DNA of 13,219 nt from Bacteroides sp. GTDB lineage: Bacteria; Bacteroidota; Bacteroidia; Bacteroidales; Muribaculaceae. Below, piece after piece: positions 1 through 7,765 of this stretch; within the stretch, counting starts at the first letter, position 1, and each line of letters opens with the position of its first letter. The translations under genes and the position numbers were made by a program. The notes under the pieces were generated by a model. The model did no database searches and was not told the DNA's origin. It worked only from the letters and a program-made list of their open reading frames with translations. The stretch covers positions 15,108 through 28,326 of the forward strand of contig JAAVDT010000057.1 of assembly GCA_014801655.1 (NCBI GenBank), written 5' to 3'.

Positions 1-127
1 CGGACGCACCAGGGTGCGTCCCTACAAAGAGAGTGGAGCCTATAAAGTTCGATTTTCTTAAGCAGTCGAGAAGGGTTGATTTATCCGGGCTTTACCCGAA
101 TTGTAGGGACGCACCCTGGTGCGTCCG
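1..127. repeat. REP-like palindromic repeats, exact inverted pair
   Basis: Positions 1-27 are the exact reverse complement of 101-127, separated by 73 bases. Each 27-nt unit is itself a hairpin: arms GGACGCACC and GGTGCGTCC around a two-base loop, with a CTACAA or TTGTAG tail on one side. A related pair with different loop bases lies at 12079-12154, so this is a dispersed family and not a one-off hairpin. The pair sits downstream of gapA. It resembles a BIME (bacterial interspersed mosaic element); a role in transcript ends is inference. Confidence 0.8.
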
Positions 128-171
128 TTTGATAATCAGCGTATTAATTCTGCCGGAATGAGGCCGCAATT

Positions 172-210
172 AAAAAGCTATTCCCCGGCCCCGTGGAAGG
201 GACCGAGGAA
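172..210 (-). terminator. Rho-independent terminator of gapA
   Basis: Read on the minus strand, 210 to 181 forms a 12-bp stem (TTCCTCGGTCCC against GGGGCCGGGGAA, two G-U pairs) with a short loop, followed by CTTTTT. It begins about 40 nt after the gapA stop codon, so it most likely ends the gapA transcript. Confidence 0.75.
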
Positions 211-249
211 CAGTCGTTTTTGTTTTATTAAGTCGGAGACTAATCTGGA

Positions 250-1284
<1,035 letters not shown>

Positions 1285-1346
1285 TTATAAGTGTTAGTCT
1301 TATAGTGCTTTAAGTCTCTTGGCGAGCCAATAGCCTTTTAGCGACA

Positions 1347-1354
1347 CAAAAGTA
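1347..1354 (-). promoter_or_regulatory. gapA promoter, Bacteroidota -7 element
   Basis: On the minus strand this reads TACTTTTG, matching the TAnnTTTG consensus of the primary Bacteroidota sigma factor, about 87 nt upstream of the gapA ATG. No clean TTTG -33 box is seen at the usual spacing. The gapA-mscL divergent region (1261-1524) is very A/T-rich here. Confidence 0.6.
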
Positions 1355-1524
1355 ATCATAATATTTTGATTTTTCACACTTTTCTCCCCAAAACTTTCAC
1401 CCCTTTTTCATTTTTTTATCATTCGCCGGAACAATTTGCCCCTTTGCTTCATTTATATATCAGCGAGCCGGGCTGCGGCCCATGCTTCCGAAACTATTTA
1501 TTTATCAAAATTTCAAGTTACATT

Positions 1525-1950
1525 ATGTCATTTATCAAAGATTTCAAGGAATTTGCCATGAAGGGCAACATCATCGACATGGCTGTCGGTGTGATCATCG
1601 GCGGTGCTTTCGGTAAGATTGTCAGCTCGCTCGTCAACGACATCATCATGCCCTGCGTCACCGTGGCAACCGGCGGCGACGGCTTCAAAAACATGAAATA
1701 TGTGATCACGGCGGCTCAGGAAGCCACAGCCGAAGGGCAGGCAGCCATCGAGGAAGTGGCCATCAACTATGGCTTGTTCATCCAAAACATCGTCGACTTC
1801 TTCATCATCGCCCTCTCAATCTTCGTTGCGCTCCGCGTAATCATGAAGTTCAAAAAGAAAGAAGAAGAAGCCCCCGCCCCCGATCCCGAACCCACCAAAG
1901 AAGAAATCCTCCTGACCGAAATCCGCGATTTACTTAAAAACAAGCAATAA
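1525..1950 (+). CDS. mscL: Large-conductance mechanosensitive channel MscL
   Basis: MscL is an inner-membrane channel, homopentameric in studied members, that opens under membrane tension and releases solutes during hypo-osmotic shock. From the ATG at 1525 the product is 141 residues, close to the usual ~136. It has the N-terminal amphipathic helix (MSFIKDFKEFAMKGN), the pore-lining helix 1 (about 15-43, MAVGVIIGGAFGKIVSSLVND), a short periplasmic loop (46-80), helix 2 (about 81-107) ending in FKKKEEE, a Pro/Glu linker (APAPDPEP) and the C-terminal bundle helix (EEILLTEIRDLLKN). The frame is open back to 1366, but that part does not resemble MscL, and MSFIKDFKEF is where family members begin. 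The gene is divergent from gapA and convergent with the RNase H gene. No promoter matching the consensus could be picked out in its A/T-rich upstream region. Confidence 0.97.
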   Translation: MSFIKDFKEFAMKGNIIDMAVGVIIGGAFGKIVSSLVNDIIMPCVTVATGGDGFKNMKYVITAAQEATAEGQAAIEEVAINYGLFIQNIVDFFIIALSIFVALRVIMKFKKKEEEAPAPDPEPTKEEILLTEIRDLLKNKQ

Positions 1951-1976
1951 GTTCTTCTGTCATAATTGAAAATATG

Positions 1977-2031
1977 CTCTCCGGGCGCTGTCAGTTTTGC
2001 ATCTGACCGCTCGGAGAGTTTAATTTTATTT
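1977..2031 (+). terminator. Terminator between convergent mscL and RNase H genes
   Basis: An imperfect stem pairs CTCTCCG...GTCAG with CTGAC...CGGAGAG (1977-2018), followed on the plus strand by TTTAATTTTATTT. It starts 26 nt after the mscL stop. Read on the minus strand the hairpin is followed by ATATTTTC, so it may also serve the RNase H transcript. Confidence 0.7.
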
Positions 2032-2673
2032 CCGGCCGAAATCTGCCGGGATTTCGCCCCAGTTTTCTGTGTCCCATTTGATTATGGGGTTGCGGGGAGT
2101 GTGGGTTTGGAGCCAGGCTTCGGCGCGCGCAATTAATTGGCGGATAGGCGCATTAGCAGCGGTGGGAGTGATGGTGGTTTTGGCGTGGCGGTTGCGCACC
2201 CATGCCATGCCGGTGCGAGAGTCGGAGTAGATAGCGATGTCGGGACGCCCGGCACGTTCGAGCCATGCCAGCGCATGGACAATGGCCAGAAACTCACCCA
2301 TATTGTTAGAGCCCCCTTCAAGCGGCCCCACATGGAAGAGACGCGCACCCGTGGCAATGTCGACTCCCTGATATTCCACCGGCCCGGGATTGCGGGAGCA
2401 GGCGGCATCGACGGCTATCGAGCCGGGACGGATTTCGGGAATGGCATTGTAGTTGACAATTTCAGTCTGTCGGGCGGCAAGGCCTTTAAACAGACCCATG
2501 TAGTCAGCCGGGTCGCTGCGATAGGCCTGAATCGCTTCGTCGCGCGAACTGAAACTTTTGTAGCGCGCACCCGGAAAATTTTCGGTTTGCAGTTTACACT
2601 CCTCCCAGGAGTCGAACACGCCGGTGTCGTGGCCGGCCCACACAACATAATATTTCTTTTTCTGTGATGACAT
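2026..2673 (-). CDS. rnhA: Ribonuclease H with N-terminal viroplasmin-like domain
   Basis: Predicted to cut the RNA strand of RNA-DNA hybrids (primer and R-loop removal). The protein has 215 residues and two domains. Residues 7-51 (YYVVWAGHDTGVFDSWEECK, then YKSFSSRDEAIQAY) match the caulimovirus viroplasmin fold that binds hybrids in eukaryotic RNase H1. Residues 83-215 are the RNase H fold with acidic residues in order: Asp89 (AVDAACSRNPGP), Glu127 (NNMGEF), Asp151 (YSDSRTG), and a C-terminal WDTENWGEIPADFGRK in which Asp211 (or Asp201) would be the fourth metal ligand. It starts 10 nt after the stop of the alanine-dehydrogenase-like gene, so the two are probably co-transcribed. It ends against mscL at a shared terminator. 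The assignment is firm; which cellular hybrid it acts on is not visible here. Confidence 0.93.
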   Translation of the reverse strand: MSSQKKKYYVVWAGHDTGVFDSWEECKLQTENFPGARYKSFSSRDEAIQAYRSDPADYMGLFKGLAARQTEIVNYNAIPEIRPGSIAVDAACSRNPGPVEYQGVDIATGARLFHVGPLEGGSNNMGEFLAIVHALAWLERAGRPDIAIYSDSRTGMAWVRNRHAKTTITPTAANAPIRQLIARAEAWLQTHTPRNPIIKWDTENWGEIPADFGRK

Positions 2674-2683
2674 TTGAGATGGG

Positions 2684-3871
2684 TCAGGATAGAGTCAGAT
2701 AGATATTTACGTCGACATGTCGCATGCCGACTTTGCGAGCCACTTCCGCGCTGACCGGCTTGCCGAGAAAAGTCAGTGCGGCGCATTGCAGACCGGGGAG
2801 CAGCTTCAGGGCATTGGTGACACCCTCGCAGTCAACCAGATCGCGGAGCATGGTGATAAACGTGTTGCTCAACGCCATGGCAGCCGTGCGGGCCACGGCC
2901 GAACCGGCATTGATATAGCAAGCGCGCGAAGGCTCGGTCAGAGAGATGTCGAGCGGCGAGGCGAGAGCCAGGTCAATGGTGGGCACGCTCGGGAATGCGC
3001 GTCCGCAGTCAGAGGTCAAGTCAAAGATAATCACACCGCGCTTCATCAGGTCCACCGTCTCGCGGTCAAAGACAGGGAGAGGATTGACGCCGGTGTAGAT
3101 GACCACATCAGCCGTGCGCAGTGCGTTGCTCAACACTCGCGGATGAAGCGCCGAAGTCACCACACGTCCCCCAAGCTGACGCTCGGCTCGGCGCAGACGA
3201 TACACATCGTGGTCAAACATTCTGACCAACGCACCCGCGCCGTCGGCCGATCGGGCCGCAGCACAAGCCGAGATGCCTGAGCCGATAACCGTCACCTCAC
3301 ATGGCACGATGCCCGCAACGCCGCCCAGCAGTATGCCCTTGCCATGCACCGAATCGGCCAGCAGCGATGAGGCGCGAGCCATAGCGGCGCGACCGTCGAT
3401 TTCGGCCAGAATGTCGGCAAACGGACTGTTGCCGTGGCTGTCATGGATGAGATCGATGGCAACCGTGATGATAGACCGCTCAAGCAGAGTGCGCACGGTA
3501 GCAGCCGTCAGCCTGCACATCGAGCTCAGAGTCAGCAGCAGAGCCCCACGGCGCATCTTGCGGATGTCGGCAGGCTGCAGCGGAGCGAGATGCATCACGA
3601 TGTCGGCCCGAAGAGCCTCGTCGCGCCCGCAGATTCTGACCCCTTTCGAGGCATACTGATTGTCAGTATAATGAATGGTTTCCGCTGCCCCCTCCTGCAT
3701 CCATATCTGAAACCCTTGCTCAACGAGCATTCCCGCTCCTTCAGGCGTCAGCGGAAAGCGACGCTCACCGGGATCGGTGCAGCGCGGAAGGCCGATTGAA
3801 AACAATTTTCGCGGCGCGGCCGTCATTACGGGCTGCTCCTGAGGGTCAAGTGATGCAGAGAGGCTGGTCAT
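2684..3871 (-). CDS. Alanine dehydrogenase/transhydrogenase-fold protein lacking key catalytic residues
   Basis: The 395-residue protein has the two-domain alanine dehydrogenase/PNT layout. The N-terminal substrate-domain signature ERRFPLTPEGAGMLVEQGF (residues 36-54) contains the Arg equivalent to substrate-binding Arg15. Later come GILLGGVAGIVP and the NAD Rossmann segment VTVIGSGISACAAAR. By eye-alignment with Mycobacterium tuberculosis alanine dehydrogenase, the pyruvate-binding Lys75 (in VKEP) corresponds to Ala in HLAPL, and the catalytic His96 (in FLHLA) to Ser in LTLSSM. The catalytic Asp270 appears kept (FDLTSDCG). So it probably binds NAD(H), but ordinary alanine-pyruvate interconversion is doubtful. 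It could start at Met16 instead of Met1; the promoter at 3901-3932 fits Met1 with a leader of about 22 nt. It is followed 10 nt later by the RNase H gene and preceded by aroK. Confidence 0.8.
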   Translation of the reverse strand: MTSLSASLDPQEQPVMTAAPRKLFSIGLPRCTDPGERRFPLTPEGAGMLVEQGFQIWMQEGAAETIHYTDNQYASKGVRICGRDEALRADIVMHLAPLQPADIRKMRRGALLLTLSSMCRLTAATVRTLLERSIITVAIDLIHDSHGNSPFADILAEIDGRAAMARASSLLADSVHGKGILLGGVAGIVPCEVTVIGSGISACAAARSADGAGALVRMFDHDVYRLRRAERQLGGRVVTSALHPRVLSNALRTADVVIYTGVNPLPVFDRETVDLMKRGVIIFDLTSDCGRAFPSVPTIDLALASPLDISLTEPSRACYINAGSAVARTAAMALSNTFITMLRDLVDCEGVTNALKLLPGLQCAALTFLGKPVSAEVARKVGMRHVDVNIYLTLS

Positions 3872-3900
3872 GGCTGAGATATTATTTCAAATTCTAATCG

Positions 3901-3932
3901 CAAATATAATGATTATTTTTCCCCCCTGCAAA
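3901..3932 (-). promoter_or_regulatory. Promoter of the alanine-dehydrogenase-like/RNase H pair
   Basis: On the minus strand a perfect Bacteroidota promoter is present: TTTG (3929-3932), 20 nt, TATATTTG (3901-3908). It overlaps the last codons of aroK (stop at 3913), so the downstream pair can be transcribed independently of aroK even though all three genes share a strand. Confidence 0.75.
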
Positions 3933-4464
3933 TGGTGTCGCCCAGGAAACGGCGTCGGAATTCCTCAACCGATTCCGCAATCTGCCGCTCATCGTCGAGC
4001 CGGTCTGCGCAGAATCTCGCCGCGGCCTGCGAATAGAAAGGACGGCGCGCATCAAGTGCGCGCACAATATAGCCCGTTAGTTCATCATCAGCCATCTGAG
4101 CAATCAGCGGACGCTTCTCGCGGGCAAGCGCCAGCCGCTCATGAAGGCGCCCCACCGACGCATCGAGCCACACACTAAGCCCCGCACGGTTCATCACCTC
4201 CATATTATTAAAGAAGCATGGCGTGCCGCCCCCGCAGGCAACGATGACATTCTTCATCCGGCTCACCTCAGCCAGCGCATCACGTTCAATCTCGCGGAAC
4301 CCCGCCTCAGAACGCTCCTCAAACAGCCGGCTCACAGAGCAACCCTCCCGCTGCTCGATCCACTCATCCAGATCGATCAGCCGAAGACCCGTAGCTGCCT
4401 CAAGCGCCCGACCGAGCGTAGACTTCCCGCAGCCCATAAAACCAATTAAAAAAATAGCATTCAT
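3913..4464 (-). CDS. aroK: Shikimate kinase
   Basis: Cytoplasmic enzyme of aromatic amino acid synthesis: ATP + shikimate to shikimate 3-phosphate. From the ATG at 4462-4464 it has 183 residues. Visible motifs are Walker A GFMGCGKST (8-16), the shikimate and Mg sites with Asp31 and Asp33 (LIDLDEWIE), Arg57 in GFREIE, the Gly-rich CGGG (77-80), the lid REKRPL (115-120) and a late Arg in RRPFYSQ. The frame is open upstream to 4530, but that 22-residue extension would run through the promoter TATCTTTG at 4474-4481, and family members begin just before the first beta strand (MNAIFLIGFMG), so the internal Met is chosen. It is divergent from the RAYT transposase gene and followed by the alanine-dehydrogenase-like gene 41 nt away. 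Confidence 0.95.
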   Translation of the reverse strand: MNAIFLIGFMGCGKSTLGRALEAATGLRLIDLDEWIEQREGCSVSRLFEERSEAGFREIERDALAEVSRMKNVIVACGGGTPCFFNNMEVMNRAGLSVWLDASVGRLHERLALAREKRPLIAQMADDELTGYIVRALDARRPFYSQAAARFCADRLDDERQIAESVEEFRRRFLGDTICRGEK

Positions 4465-4473
4465 ACCTGCCCG

Positions 4474-4481
4474 CAAAGATA
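4474..4481 (-). promoter_or_regulatory. aroK promoter, -7 element; decides the start codon
   Basis: TATCTTTG on the minus strand matches TAnnTTTG exactly. It ends 9 nt before the ATG at 4464, so the mRNA would start only a few bases upstream of the start codon or at it (near-leaderless). No clear -33 TTTG at the standard spacing was found. Confidence 0.6.
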
Positions 4482-4516
4482 ACAAAAACTTCCCAAACCC
4501 CCACCCAAAACTCGAT

Positions 4517-4570
4517 TCTCTGCACTCCAAACTCTGCTCTCTGCACTCTAAACTCTGCTCACTAAACTCT
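4517..4570. repeat. 21-bp tandem repeat, about 2.5 units
   Basis: Two 21-nt units at 4517-4537 and 4538-4558 differ by one base (TCTCTGCACTC[C/T]AAACTCTGC). They are followed by a partial unit (TCACTAAACTCT, 4559-4570). The array lies immediately outside the left REP copy of the transposase element, in the aroK-transposase intergenic region. Confidence 0.8.
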
Positions 4571-4578
4571 AAAAAAAA

Positions 4579-4625
4579 TCCCCGCCGGATGTTGAGTTTA
4601 TCGGCCGTGAACGGCCGATGACAGC
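4579..4625 (+). repeat. REP repeat, left copy
   Basis: This 47-nt unit begins TCCCCGCCGGATGTTGAG and ends in the hairpin ATCGGCCGT-GA-ACGGCCGAT (4600-4619, 9-bp perfect stem) plus GACAGC. It is identical to 5697-5743. Confidence 0.9.
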
Positions 4626-4636
4626 GAATTTTTAAT

Positions 4637-4644
4637 TATCTTTG
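4637..4644 (+). promoter_or_regulatory. Transposase promoter, -7 element
   Basis: TATCTTTG fits TAnnTTTG and lies 8 nt before the transposase ATG (4653), predicting a very short leader. The region where a -33 box would lie falls in the REP hairpin and shows no TTTG, so expression may be weak or affected by proteins bound to the repeat (inference). Confidence 0.5.
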
Positions 4645-4652
4645 CCCCTGCC

Positions 4653-5645
4653 ATGAAAGAATCAGAGCGCAAACCGGAATACATCAAATCTCCTAAACGC
4701 AACACCACACGCAGAGCCGTGTGGCACGACTACCGTGCGCCTGCAATCTACCTCATCACCCTCTCCAAGCGACCGGAAGCTCCTGACTTCGGAATTCTTT
4801 CCTCGGGCGGTCCCGTTGTTTTTTTAACTGAAGTCGGTCGCACTCTGCGAGATGCGCTGTTTGACATCAACCGTCATCATCCGCAGGCCAAATTGATTGC
4901 TGAGGTTGTGATGCCTGATCACATTCATTTCGTGATTCAGATAAGAGAGCGATTGCAACGACCGCTCGGCACCATCATACAAAAGTTTAAGTCCAACGCA
5001 ACGCATCAGGCGAGGCTTCGCCTGGGAAATCCCGGCCTTGAAATCTTTAAACCAAATTTCAACGACCGGATTCTGAGCGGGCGCGACCAGTTGGACGCAA
5101 TGATCCGCTATGTTTCCGACAATCCTCGAAGGCTGTGGATTCGCAGATGCCATCCGAATCTCTTTCAGCGCATTAACCATTTGACGGTTAATGGCATTGA
5201 GTTTCTCGCATTCGGCAATCTTTTTCTGCTTCGCGATGCGCTGCGTTGCCCTGTGATGATTCATCGCTCATTGACTATTGATGAGAAGCGGATTTTAGAG
5301 GAGCGGTGGATGGAGGTTATCCGCTCGGGCGGCGTACTTGTGTCGCCATTTATTTCGACAGAAGAAAAGGCCGTCAGAGATCGGGCGATAGCTAATGGAG
5401 GAAAGCTGATTATCATCAGCCAACAGGCGGTTGGGGAGCGGTTCAAGCCTGCCGGACAAGAGTTTGAACTTTGCGCTCAAGGGCGATTGCTGCTGCTTTT
5501 TCCGTGGGCCGACCGCGTTAAAAATCATGGTTTAAGCCGCGCGGAGGCTCTGTGGATGAATCGCATGGCAGAGATTATTTGTGAACCGGGAGCTGCTTTA
5601 AGGTTTTCTTCGGGGTCGCTATCATCGGCCGTTCACGGCCGATAA
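4653..5645 (+). CDS. REP-associated tyrosine transposase (RAYT) with extra C-terminal domain
   Basis: A 330-residue HUH/Y1-type protein. The transposase domain covers about residues 20-170: the metal-binding HUH motif is MPDHIHF (His90 and His92) and the likely nucleophile is Tyr153 in MIRYVSDNPRR, matching the Y..NP pattern of RAYTs. A stretch of 160 residues then follows, whereas typical RAYTs end near 150-200. Residues 181-290 alternate hydrophobic strands and helices (GNLFLL, then GGVLVSPFISTEEKAVRDRAI, then KLIIIS and GRLLLLFPW). This order resembles a Rossmann-like DprA/SLOG domain; that is an impression from pattern and not a firm assignment. Family role: nicking and joining single-stranded REP DNA. 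The last codons (SSAVHGR and the TAA stop) lie inside an inverted REP copy. The flanking repeats match each other, linking gene and repeat. Both catalytic motifs are intact. Confidence 0.88.
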   Translation: MKESERKPEYIKSPKRNTTRRAVWHDYRAPAIYLITLSKRPEAPDFGILSSGGPVVFLTEVGRTLRDALFDINRHHPQAKLIAEVVMPDHIHFVIQIRERLQRPLGTIIQKFKSNATHQARLRLGNPGLEIFKPNFNDRILSGRDQLDAMIRYVSDNPRRLWIRRCHPNLFQRINHLTVNGIEFLAFGNLFLLRDALRCPVMIHRSLTIDEKRILEERWMEVIRSGGVLVSPFISTEEKAVRDRAIANGGKLIIISQQAVGERFKPAGQEFELCAQGRLLLLFPWADRVKNHGLSRAEALWMNRMAEIICEPGAALRFSSGSLSSAVHGR

Positions 5646-5657
5646 ACCCGACACCCG
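5618..5657 (-). repeat. REP repeat, inverted copy overlapping the transposase stop
   Basis: This is the reverse complement of the REP unit with 4 mismatches in 40 nt; the hairpin core is perfectly kept. It supplies the last seven codons and the stop of the transposase. With the copy at 5697 it forms an opposed pair separated by 39 nt. Confidence 0.85.
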
Positions 5658-5696
5658 CCTCTAAATTCCCTCCTTGGTGTTCTTCGCCCCCCCGTG

Positions 5697-5743
5697 TCCC
5701 CGCCGGATGTTGAGTTTATCGGCCGTGAACGGCCGATGACAGC
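5697..5743 (+). repeat. REP repeat, right copy
   Basis: All 47 bases are identical to 4579-4625, with the 9-bp stem and GA loop at 5718-5737. It lies just before the pckA terminator. Confidence 0.9.
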
Positions 5744-5757
5744 AACCCCGGCTGACA

Positions 5758-5798
5758 GAAAAAAAGCGGGCCGCAGCCCTTTGAGGGTGCGACCCGCT
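5758..5798 (-). terminator. Rho-independent terminator of pckA
   Basis: On the minus strand AGCGGGTCGCACCCT pairs with AGGGCTGCGGCCCGCT (one bulge, one mismatch), followed by a run of eight T. It lies about 40 nt after the pckA stop. Confidence 0.88.
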
Positions 5799-5836
5799 GA
5801 TGTTTTGGGGTTATCGCCCGGATCTAATCTCAGGGA

Positions 5837-7435
5837 TTAGAGCTGGGGACCGGCAGCTACGAGAGCTTTACCGGCTTCGTTGTTTTCGAATTTCTTGAAG
5901 TTGTTGATGAACATTTCGGCGAGCTTGGTGGCCTTAACGGTCCATTCTTCAGCGTTAGCGTAGGTGTCGCGGGGATCGAGGATCTTGGGATCTACGCCGG
6001 GGAGTTCGGTGGGAACGGTGAAGTCGAAGATAGGAATCTGTTTGGTGGGAGCTTTGAGGATAGCGCCGTCGAGGATAGCGTCGATGATGCCGCGGGTGTC
6101 CTTGATAGAGATGCGCTTGCCTGTGCCGTTCCAGCCGGTGTTCACGAGGTATGCCTTAGCACCGCTCTTTTCCATCTTCTTAACGAGTTCTTCAGCATAT
6201 TTGGTGGGGTGGAGCGAAAGGAACGCTGCGCCGAAGCAAGCTGAGAAGGTGGGAGTGGGTTCTGTGATGCCGCGTTCGGTGCCGGCGAGTTTCGAAGTGA
6301 AGCCCGAGAGGAAGTAGTACTTGGTCTGTTCGGGGGTGAGGATCGAAACGGGGGGCAGCACGCCGAATGCGTCGGCCGACAGGAAGATTACGTTCTTGGC
6401 GGCAGGACCACGAGAGGGTTTTACGATGCTCTTGATGTGGTCGATGGGGTAGCTGACGCGAGTGTTTTCGGTAACTGACTTGTCGGTGAAGTCGATTTTG
6501 CCATTGGCGTCAACAGTAACGTTTTCGAGAAGTGCGTCGCGAGTGATAGCGTTGTAGATATCGGGTTCGCTGTCTTTGTCGAGGTTGATAACCTTAGCGT
6601 AGCAGCCGCCTTCGAAGTTGAACACACCGTTGTCGTCCCAGCCATGTTCGTCGTCGCCGATGAGCAGACGTTTGGGGTCGGTTGAAAGGGTGGTCTTGCC
6701 GGTGCCGGAGAGGCCGAAGAAGATGGCGGTGTTTTCGCCCTGCTTGTCAGTGTTGGCCGAGCAGTGCATTGAAGCCATGCCGCGGAGGGGGAGGTAGTAG
6801 TTCATGATAGAGAACATACCTTTCTTCATTTCGCCGCCATACCAGGTGTTGATGATGAGCTGCATGCGCTGAGTCAGGTTGAAGGCAACGCAAGTTTCGG
6901 AGTTGATGCCGAGTTCCTTCCAGTTTTCAACCTTAGCTTTCGATGCGTTGAGCACAACGAAGTCGGGAGTGAAGTTAGCGAGTTCTTCTTCAGTGGGGCG
7001 GATGAACATGTTGGTCACGAAGTGAGCCTGCCATGCCACTTCCATCACGAAGCGAACGGCCAGACGGGTGTCGGGGTTGGTGCCGCAGAAAGCGTCAACA
7101 ACATAGAGAGTCTTGTCAGAGAGTTCCTTGTCGGCGATAGCCTTCAGGGCGTCCCAAGTGGCGGGAGTGATGGGTTTGTTGTCGTTTTTGTATTCTTCGG
7201 AAGTCCACCAGATAGTGTCTTTAGAGGTGTCGTCCATAACGAAGAATTTGTCTTTGGGCGAACGGCCGGTGTAGATACCGGTCATCACGTTGACAGCGCC
7301 GAGTTCGGTTTCCTGGCCTTTTTCGTAGCCTTCGAGACCGGGTTTGGTTTCGTCGATGAAAAGCTGATCCCAGCTGGGATTGTGGATCACCTTAGCGCCG
7401 GTGATGCCATACTGTGAAAGATCAATAGTGCTCAT
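5837..7435 (-). CDS. pckA: Phosphoenolpyruvate carboxykinase (ATP)
   Basis: Cytoplasmic enzyme: oxaloacetate + ATP to PEP + CO2 + ADP. In gut Bacteroidales the reverse direction (CO2 fixation towards succinate fermentation) is often important. The 532 residues are normal for the ATP-type family. Seen in order: the oxaloacetate-binding [10 protein letters not shown] with Arg58 (55-64), the metal and active-site segment YGGEMKKG (199-206), MHCSAN with His224 (223-228), the P-loop [10 protein letters not shown] (241-250) and the second kinase motif DDEHGW (261-266). The adenine and C-terminal region follow without gaps. It is a monocistronic gene with promoter TATCTTTG at 7560-7567, a leader of about 120 nt and a strong terminator. 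It is divergent from the lipoprotein gene. Confidence 0.98.
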   Translation of the reverse strand: MSTIDLSQYGITGAKVIHNPSWDQLFIDETKPGLEGYEKGQETELGAVNVMTGIYTGRSPKDKFFVMDDTSKDTIWWTSEEYKNDNKPITPATWDALKAIADKELSDKTLYVVDAFCGTNPDTRLAVRFVMEVAWQAHFVTNMFIRPTEEELANFTPDFVVLNASKAKVENWKELGINSETCVAFNLTQRMQLIINTWYGGEMKKGMFSIMNYYLPLRGMASMHCSANTDKQGENTAIFFGLSGTGKTTLSTDPKRLLIGDDEHGWDDNGVFNFEGGCYAKVINLDKDSEPDIYNAITRDALLENVTVDANGKIDFTDKSVTENTRVSYPIDHIKSIVKPSRGPAAKNVIFLSADAFGVLPPVSILTPEQTKYYFLSGFTSKLAGTERGITEPTPTFSACFGAAFLSLHPTKYAEELVKKMEKSGAKAYLVNTGWNGTGKRISIKDTRGIIDAILDGAILKAPTKQIPIFDFTVPTELPGVDPKILDPRDTYANAEEWTVKATKLAEMFINNFKKFENNEAGKALVAAGPQL

Positions 7436-7559
7436 TTCTTCTAATGACTTGAAATATAATGGTTAATAATGTTTTGTTCGCGGTCGGAATCAGTCTCTTT
7501 CCGCTCGCCCTTCAGAGTCCTGAGGCAAGCATCGGAGTCCAATCCACTTTTTTCAACTG

Positions 7560-7592
7560 CAAAGATAACTACTTTTTTATTGAGAATCGCAA
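7560..7592 (-). promoter_or_regulatory. pckA promoter
   Basis: On the minus strand: TTG (7590-7592), 22 nt, TATCTTTG (7560-7567). The -7 box is a perfect TAnnTTTG; the -33 box is partial and the spacing slightly long. Confidence 0.6.
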
Positions 7593-7704
7593 CATATTAA
7601 AGAAATTTTTCCGTATTAAAGTTTTTTAAATATTTAAGCGTGTCAATAAGGACGTCGGATGGAAGCGCGAATTGACAAAATTTATTCAAAATATTTGATT
7701 TTGC

Positions 7705-7735
7705 TTGCTATTTATCGCAAAATGTCTTACTTTTG
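7705..7735 (+). promoter_or_regulatory. Lipoprotein gene promoter
   Basis: CTTG (TTG at 7705-7707), 20 nt, TACTTTTG (7728-7735) fits the Bacteroidota consensus. The predicted leader is about 25 nt before the ATG at 7766. Confidence 0.7.
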
Positions 7736-7765
7736 CAACTCTTTTAAACGAAACCAATCGAAATT

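Larger units (their letters stand above)
4579..5743 (+). mobile_element. RAYT element: transposase gene bracketed by its REP repeats
   Basis: A Y1 HUH transposase gene (4653-5645) lies between identical 47-nt direct copies of a palindromic repeat (4579-4625 and 5697-5743), with a third, inverted copy (5618-5657) at the 3' end of the gene. This is the classic arrangement of REP-associated tyrosine transposases. Unlike IS elements, RAYTs are usually single-copy, domesticated-looking genes whose repeats are scattered through the genome. No target-site duplication is evident. The outer bounds given are those of the repeats, not proven element ends. Confidence 0.75.
7436..7765. other. Divergent promoter region between pckA and lipoprotein gene
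   Basis: A 330-base stretch without a credible gene. It holds the pckA promoter (minus, 7560-7592), the lipoprotein promoter (plus, 7705-7735) and between them an A/T-rich tract (about 7570-7700). The pckA leader (7436-7555) contains no obvious strong hairpin or riboswitch that I recognise. A frame open from 7705 is only a shadow of the lipoprotein gene. Confidence 0.6.

Noticed and set aside
1465..1485. Small GC hairpin in the mscL leader as a regulatory RNA
   Set aside because: Only about 4 strong pairs in a row, with no further conserved features visible.
1366..1524. N-terminal extension of the mscL frame
   Set aside because: The extension is composed of A/T-rich promoter-like DNA and does not resemble MscL, whose members begin at MSFIKDFKEF (ATG 1525).
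2717..3799. Several long plus-strand frames opposite the alanine-dehydrogenase-like gene
   Set aside because: They lie antisense to a well-supported coding frame, have Arg/His/Ser-rich nonsense composition and match no family; they result from high GC codon bias.
4465..4530. Upstream start for aroK
   Set aside because: It would cover the -7 promoter box and the 21-bp tandem repeat region, and the extra residues do not match shikimate kinases.
4517..4570. CRISPR array
   Set aside because: Units are adjacent with no spacers, and no cas genes are present.
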